Source: Symsagittifera roscoffensis
Lineage: Eukaryota > Xenacoelomorpha > Acoela > Convolutidae
Direction of reading: 5' to 3'
DNA: 64,000 nucleotides
Assembly (NCBI RefSeq): GCF_963678635.1
Contig: NC_087069.1
Coordinates: 50,425,892-50,489,891, forward strand
The translations under genes and the position numbers were made by a program. How positions within the stretch are numbered: the first letter of the stretch is position 1; each line of letters opens with the position of its first letter. This document shows, piece by piece, positions 57,924 to 64,000 of the stretch. The notes under the pieces are model-generated. The model was not told the DNA's origin, made no database searches, and worked only from the letters and a program-made list of their open reading frames with translations.

Positions 57924-59622
57924 GTGAGTTCAAGTTGTGCTGTTGTTTGAGGTACAAAACTTTTTTTTGGAAGTTTTTTTTCGCAATCATCTCAGCATCT
58001 TAAATTCATTCATAGCTAAAAATGGTGGTTATAAAAAGGTCAGTCTAAATTTTTGTCAGTTTAGCTTAAGGTTTAATGTTTAGTAAGTTATTGGCCCAAT
58101 TTAGTGGGTTTCTAATGAATAATGGACTCTGTTTTTTCAAAGAAATCTTATTTTTTCATTCACTTAGTATCTACGTTTAAAGTATTTTTAACATTTTTGA
58201 TTTTTACTACTAGTCAGTATATACATTTGAATTTCTAACTGAACGATAAAAAATGCAATTAAATTTAAGAAGCTTCGGAAAAGCTTATTTTTTACCAATT
58301 CACTCATTCTTTGTTCGCAAAAAAATCTAGGGGCTTCTAGTCAATTATAATGAAGAACCGCTTTCGTATCATATTTCAATGTGTGTTATCTTTTTTTTTC
58401 TACCTCTCAAAACGTGTCATAAGCGGAGAAAATTTACACTGGTTTTACTGGTGCAAATTTTTTTACTGGTGCAACTTGTTGTTCGTGATTTTGTAGCTGT
58501 GAAAAAGCAGTTCTGTTTGATATATGGCGCCTTTTTTTCTGCTAAACGCAAATAAAAGTAGATTTTAGTCGGCTTTTAGAGAAATTTCTGTCTATATAAA
58601 TTGTTTTGGCGTTTTACAAACATTTCCGCAATTTCAAGGCAATTAACAACTGACTACAGAACATGTCAAGTTATTGAAATATATGGAAGCAGAAAAAAAA
58701 CAAGTTTCCGTTTTCCATGGATTATTAGATGTTAAAGCTAAAAGTAATTTGTTTGGTTATCAGAGAACAGCCATAGAAACTAAGTAGTGTTTATATTGAA
58801 AAAGCGGCACATTTGAGCTAGACGACTGCTGTAAGCTTAACATATCATATGTTGGCGCAATGCTGGAAATAAAAAGGAAAAGTTTTTTTTTCGCAATTTT
58901 TGTTTAGTGCAATTAAAATGGTCTGCGTTGCTTTTTTTTTATTTTGCTGACGGCGTTCAATAAGTGCATGTAGTTTTTTGGTGGTTTCTAATACAGCCGA
59001 AATATAAACCAGCTACCATATAAACTAGCAGAAAATATGAAACTGTAATATAATAATTATGCAATAATTCTAGCAGTTATAAGTCAGGCAAATTTCGCTC
59101 ATATGACGTAACTTTCGTCTGGGTTGTATACTTTTTTTTCGTAAATTGTCAGGTTTTTATACTCTGCGCATGTTCGGTTGGTTTTTAATTCGGCTGGTTT
59201 ATTTACTCTACTTTTTTCGGTAGGATTAACTAAGTAGAGAAATGAATATACAGAAAGATGGAAAAAGAGATAGTCCCCGAATTGAGGGGTAAAGATGAAA
59301 TAGTATGTCACGTGTTTGTTGCTCAAAGGTGTAAATTTAGGAACACAATCATCCTACCTTTACTTTTAGAAGATTAAAAAATACAGGAATTGAGAACAAT
59401 TTTTGAACTGCTCCAAAGACGTAATGAAAAGCAGCTATACTCTTTTAGAGATACGGAAATATGACTTTTTTCAAACCCGTTGGACCGGGCTAAAATTTAG
59501 CAGACGAGTTTTTATGCAATTTTCCGTTTTTAGAAAGAAACTACGGCGTGCTTTGCTAGTATAAAGCGAGTTAGAGTTTTAAGAGTCGTTGTTCGTCGGA
59601 CAGACTCTTATATATGATTACA

Positions 59623-60026
59623 TCTTAAATGGCATAATTCTCAAATGGCATAAAATCGAAAAAATTCCCAAATGGTGTAAATTTCATGCAACAGTTGCAT
59701 TTAAAAAATCGAAATAAACTTTTCGTGATGTGCGAACAGGGTCAAGTTGTCACTTCAATTGCTGATTGATATTTATCTTGAAAAAATTGTAGAGTTTTTT
59801 ATCAAAAGCAAAAAGCATAAGCTTGTGGTTAATGATAAGCTTCTTGTGGTCAACTGTCGCTTACCATTTGTTTGGAAGCTATTAATTCTAATTTTTCTTC
59901 ACATATTTTCGTTCCTGACAAATTGTTAGAATTCGAGATCGTTAGAAACCGTTTGAATTACAATGAATTATGTCATATGGGAAAAGTTTCCTAATTATGC
60001 CATTTGGGAGTTATGTTATTTGGGAA
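59623..60026. mobile_element. Possible small inverted-repeat (MITE-like) element
   Basis: The left edge has two AAATGGCATAA words followed by CCCAAATGG. The right edge has the inverse order, with AATTATGCCATTTGGGAG and TTATGTTATTTGGGAA. The roughly 400-bp interior is AT-rich without a transposase. I could not identify a target-site duplication. Confidence 0.45.
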
Positions 60027-60517
60027 GTTGCCTTGTATAGGCAGCGATGATCTTTTTTATTTTTTTTTTCAGGAAAAGTCTTAAAGTTCGTTCAGGCACA
60101 AATTTACTATTTTCGCGGCTTGAGCTTCGATTTCTTTTTAAGCTCAGGTCATTTCCTTTGTTAAAAGGAAGTCAAACTTCACTATCAAACAGCCAAGTTA
60201 AAAGGTCACGAAAAACGTGATCGACCTCTAGTTTTTCGAAATTGGATTTTAATTTCAGATTTCTCGGCGAATAAAATTTTTTTTACAATTGATCAAGTTT
60301 TCTCAATTTGTTTTATTTTTAAAGAAAAAGTGCCAGTCATGAATGTTCTTGAAATTCAAAGAGCTTTAAGGGAATGAAACCTGGAATATATAGTTTTTTT
60401 CTAGTTAACAACTAGTTTGACAAAATCAGTTGAATCACTTGCTGATTGTGCAGCTGACTATGCAACTGACTGACATGCTCAATTTCTCGAAAATTCAAAT
60501 TTAACAACGGATTTGGT

Positions 60518-60965
60518 TTGTGCTGTAGACAATTTTCATTATAGTTGCAAGTTGTTCATTCTAAGTTCAGGACTTGAAAGATTTTTAAAAAAATTCATAA
60601 AATCTTTTTTTTTCGTTTCAGTTGATATCTGCTCGAAGATTGTCGGCTTAGTTCCCTCATCACTAACTTTTTTCACTGCATGCAAATTTTTTTAACGTTC
60701 TCATATGCAAGTGCTGTTCATTCTAGTTTCAATGGAACTTGAAAAATTAAAAAAAAAAATTTTGGTTCAGTTGGTTTCAGATCAAAGGTTGTTGGCGTAG
60801 TTACCACATCAGTGTTTTTTTGCTGTAAATAACTTTCATTGTAGTTGCAAGTTGAAGTGTTTTCCATTTGTCTAAGGTGGGACTGTAGACTTAATTTTTT
60901 ATAAGATAATTTTTTTAGGCTCAACTTGTCTGCTCAAAGATTGTTCCGGCTTTATTTCTTTTCGT
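60518..60965. repeat. Degenerate 190-bp tandem repeats
   Basis: The words GCAAGT(G/T)... TGTTCATTCTA, a run of A, TTCAGTTG and CTCGAAGATTGTCGGC (or variants) occur in the same order near 60548-60690 and 60710-60860, and partly near 60880-60965. They are strongly diverged and probably old. Confidence 0.5.
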
Positions 60966-61293
60966 AAAATTTGTTCCATTGTTGCGGATTTAAAGTTCAA
61001 ATGCTGGCATGTTTGCCTGAAATGAACTTCTATCGAGACATATGAAAGATTATATGACTATATTCTCATTTTTTTATATTCTCATAAGATTATATTTTCA
61101 TTTTTTCCGGTTTTTTGTCTTTCATGTTTGTGTTGTATCGCAAGTGGCGCGAAGCTCTGCTTCGCCTCTGTGTGTTAATGTTTTTGCCTTATGTTTTATC
61201 TCTTTTTTTTCGTAGCAAATCTTTTATGCTTCTTTGGTTTAATTTCAGATTTCCCGGCGTTTATAAAGTAAACAATTTGTTTTTTTTTTCCAG

Positions 61294-61452
61294 GTTGGGC
61301 CCACGTAGTCTGTGCCCTGTACATCCAAGAAGTCAGTTTTGGAGATATGGCTGCTTTGGAGCCAATCATAGTAACAAATGTCCCAAAAGAAAGATTCAAA
61401 CAGACGTGTTCGATATGCACAGAGAGACAACAGAATCATTTAGCAGGCCAAG
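61294..61452 (+). CDS. MLLT10-like: AF10/AF17-like gene, exon encoding the middle of the extended PHD finger
   Basis: The acceptor TTTTTTCCAG is followed by the second part of the glycine codon and WAHVVCALYIQEVSFGDMAA, then EPIIVTNVPKERFKQTCSICTE and LAGQG, ending AAG/GTGCGG. The conserved WxHVxCALY and CxxC zinc ligands are all present. AF10-family proteins read unmodified histone H3 through this module and partner with the DOT1L H3K79 methyltransferase; the histone-binding fold needs the ligands seen here. It enters and leaves in phase 1, matching its neighbours. Confidence 0.92.
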
Positions 61453-61888
61453 GTGCGGTGATATGTTATAATAGGTGGTTTATAGTTGGCGTTATTTTTT
61501 TTTTTGGTTTTTCAGGAACTGTTTTAAAATTTGCTCAGGCTTCTGCGCTGAATGACTATTTGTTTCTAGTTATGTCCTGTTCATTTTTTTGTTAAAAGGA
61601 AGGCAAATTTCACTATCGAACAGCAAAAGTGTAAAAGCCAAAGTGTAAAAGAGTTTAGTTTTCAGAATTTAATTTTCACTTTTACTTATTGATCGTTTTC
61701 TCAAATTGGGTTAATTGTCTCAAAAAGTGTCAATCCTAGAAATCATTTTTTTTCTGTTTTCTGTTTACTTGTGTTCATTGGTTCTTTTTCAAATGTCTGT
61801 TGGCTATGTTTCAAAAAGTACAGGTATTGTAAAATACAAATGATTGTACCATTTTATTAAACCACCTATTGTAACATTTCACCCATAG
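61453..61888 (+). other. Intron of the AF10-like gene (436 bp)
   Basis: Starts GTGCGG and ends CCCATAG. It contains a diverged copy (about 61640-61770) of the dispersed CAAGTTGGGTT repeat and T-rich sequence. Confidence 0.85.
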
Positions 61889-62094
61889 GTGCGTGTATGT
61901 CATGTGCCAAAGTGGGATGTAAATCTGCATTTCACGTGACCTGTGCCCAGGAAAAAGGCTTCCTATTCGAGGAGTTTGTAAACAACAACAACAACAGTCT
62001 GACTCCAGGAAATGCGAACGGAGAAAATAATGAGAGTAACAGTAGCTCTAATGTCGCGTACAGAGGATATTGCGCTGTTCATATTACGAAGCTG
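61889..62094 (+). CDS. MLLT10-like: AF10/AF17-like gene, exon completing the extended PHD finger
   Basis: After CCCATAG the exon completes the glycine codon and reads ACMSCAKVGCKSAFHVTCAQE, then an insertion rich in Asn, Ser and Glu, then YCAVHITKL, and ends in phase 0 at CTG/GTGAGT. The CMxC...GC...FHVTCA...YC..H zinc ligands complete the fold. The Asn-rich insertion of about 30 residues before the last ligands is longer than in the vertebrate proteins as I know them. The coiled-coil and leucine-zipper (DOT1L-binding) parts must lie beyond the window. Confidence 0.92.
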
Positions 62095-64000
62095 GTGAGT
62101 TTTTAACATTTTCTGTTAATTAGTTTTAATAAAACGTCTCAGTTTTCAATGCAATTTAAGTTATCATTGTTTAATTCGTGTAATTTGTTGTGAATGTTTT
62201 TTTTGTAGCTGCTTGCTTTTGTTGCATTGTTAGAATATCTGATGTTGATTCATTTGATTTTGTGTTTTTATAAATATAATTAGTTTTCAGGACAATCTGG
62301 TTATTTTAAATATTTCTAAAGTTCCTGAAAAAGAAAACAAGTCTAATTTCTTTCGCGAGAGCAACTAGACTTTTTCCCGTAAACAACGTTTCCTACAAAT
62401 TTCTCTCAATTGCACTTTAGTTTCTTACACTTCAATTCATGCTGACATGCTCAATATCTTTAAAATTCAAATAAAACTACTTCATAGTTCAGTTGAGGTA
62501 GTACTTAGTTTTTGTTTTTAAGAGTGAAAAACGTAGTGAAGACTCTTATATAGGTCTTGCAGATTTGTGTTTTTGTTTTTTTTGAAGAAAAATTATAATT
62601 TGTTCACACTGGTATTGATGCACTTAGGTATATATGCTCTTTTTAAATTCAATTTAAATTCATCTGCTGAAAGTTACGTAATTAGCACTCTCCAAATACG
62701 AACGTGAAAATGGCGCAAAAAAAAACGTGAACGATTTTTAGTTTCGAAAGTGGAATTAACTTTTTAGATTTTCAGAGGAATAAAAACTCAACCTATTGAT
62801 CCAGTTTTCCCAAGTTGGGTTAGTGTTATCAGAAAAATGGCAATCATAAAATTTTCTTGAATTTCAAAGAGCTTAAAGGGCATCTATTTTTTCTTTGAAA
62901 CTCGAAAGCTTTTCTTTCCAAAGCTTAAGTTTTTTTTTGATTTTTGATTCGAACAGTTCCTGCTTGATTCGAATAGTTCCTGTTTGATTAAAACAGATTT
63001 TATGAATATGTATGGGATTTGCTTTTTTATTTTTTTTAGACGATTTGTCGCAAACTTTTTTTCTCGCAAATTTTTTAGTTTTTCTCAAAATCACCGTACC
63101 GTACCGACTTAGAAAAAGTGGTTCCAATAGAAAGAAATCCCACTGCCCTGTCTGTCTGCATAGTCCTTTAGTCTTTTTCTACCTTACGCTTTTTCTACAG
63201 CCTTTGAAAAATTACAATAAAACAAAACATGTTAAATCCTAATATGAAAAGTGTAACAAGTTTACAAAAAACTTCAGTCATTGGAGTTTTTTTTTATAAT
63301 AATCAGCAAAACATGCCTCTAACTGTATATCTCAAGTGCCTGTAAGTTTGTGATTGAATGCGAACTAAGGAAATTCTTGTCAGCTCAATATTAGATTATC
63401 GCGGTAAAAGGCTAATTTTAAGCGAACCGTCTTCGAGTGTGTTTCGACTACTGTTTTTTTAGCTTTCTCAAAACTATCCTACCGATTTTAGAAAAAGTGG
63501 TTCCAATAGAAAGAAATTACACTACCCTGTCTGACTGCACAGTCCCTTAGTCTCCTTCCACCTGCCCTATTTTCTACAGCTCTCGAAAAATTATGTGGGA
63601 GGTATTTCAAAACCATTTTTTTTTCATTTTCTCGAAAACGTTCGACCCATTTCTAAGATTTTGAGTTCAATTGACATTGCAGGCTGTGGGAATGTGTGTT
63701 TTTTTTACTTGTCTTGAAATTAACTCAACCAAATCAGAGATTTTAGGTTCTATCGAAAGCACAGGTTCTGTGAAGTTCCCTTGCATATGCGGCTTCGCCG
63801 ATTTTTTTTTTTACACGATGTTATGGCCCGCGGCAAAGTCTAATATGTAATTTTTTGGCCGTTTCGAAATTTTTTTTTGAGGTTTTTCAAAATTACCTTA
63901 CTAAACCTCAGGTTTATTTTTCAATCGGATGTAGAAAGCTCCATGCACAAAGCGATAACCCTAAATTTTGAACTTTGACCGTGGTTTTTTAACTTTGACT
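62095..64000 (+). other. Intron or downstream non-coding DNA of the AF10-like gene
   Basis: It begins with a GTGAGT donor. No further exon is recognised. It holds a copy of the dispersed repeat (62690-62900) and two copies of a unit of about 110 bp containing AGAAAAAGTGGTTCCAATAG (63105-63210 and 63487-63590). Otherwise it is AT-rich. Confidence 0.6.

Larger units (their letters stand above)
57924..61293 (+). other. Intron of the AF10-like gene (3.4 kb)
   Basis: It begins GTGAGT and ends in a T-rich tract and CCAG. It holds repeats only: a possible inverted-repeat element (59623-60026), a dispersed repeat (60190-60380) and degenerate tandem units of about 190 bp (60518-60965). No other gene is supported. 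Confidence 0.75.

Overview
The window looks like AT-rich, repeat-dominated DNA from an invertebrate animal. The evidence for a metazoan is one host gene at the right edge, whose three recognisable exons (57869-57923, 61294-61452, 61889-62094, + strand) encode the extended PHD zinc-finger module of the AF10/AF17 (MLLT10/MLLT6) chromatin-reader family. It has normal GT-AG introns and matching phases. I cannot name the species from sequence alone. I saw no bacterial operon, CRISPR array, tRNA or rRNA.

Layout. 1-3291: decayed minus-strand Ty3/gypsy-type pol, cut off by the window start. 3292-12199: about 8.9 kb of degenerate 26-bp minisatellite with higher-order structure, including a near-perfect 528-bp tandem duplication. 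12228-17670: a large imperfect palindrome made of two convergent, broken copies of the 3' end of a giant retrotransposon, with LTR-like sequence at its centre. 17713-18690: LTR fragments. 18688-43103: a nearly complete giant LTR retrotransposon (about 24.4 kb) on the minus strand. 43104-48473 and 50082-55475: two direct copies of a 5.4-kb unit, separated by a 1.6-kb mosaic of LTR pieces. 55476-64000: intronic or intergenic host DNA with degenerate tandem and dispersed repeats and the AF10-like exons.

The giant element is the most interesting object. Read on the minus strand it has a 948-bp 5' LTR (42156-43103) with TG...CA ends and 11-bp inverted termini. A roughly 3-kb leader follows, carrying about 16 copies of a CCCCTCCGGATT-type motif. 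Then come gag (coiled coil, basic region, capsid, two CCHC knuckles) and pol (protease, RT with YVDD, RNase H, HHCC/DDE integrase, and a long acidic C-terminal extension). In the position where retroviruses carry env there is instead a reading frame of nearly 3,000 codons (29208 to 20258). It holds an SGNH/GDSL-type hydrolase domain with intact Ser, Gly, Asn and Asp-His motifs, followed by more than 2,000 residues I do not recognise. The 3' LTR is 18688-19436. Four in-frame stops and five frameshifts break the frames, so this copy looks inactive. The two LTRs are still about 99% identical by eye.

Taken together, one family of giant SGNH-carrying LTR retrotransposons has shaped this locus: the main copy, the palindromic 3'-end remnants, the LTR mosaic and probably the duplicated unit, whose edges coincide with LTR termini.
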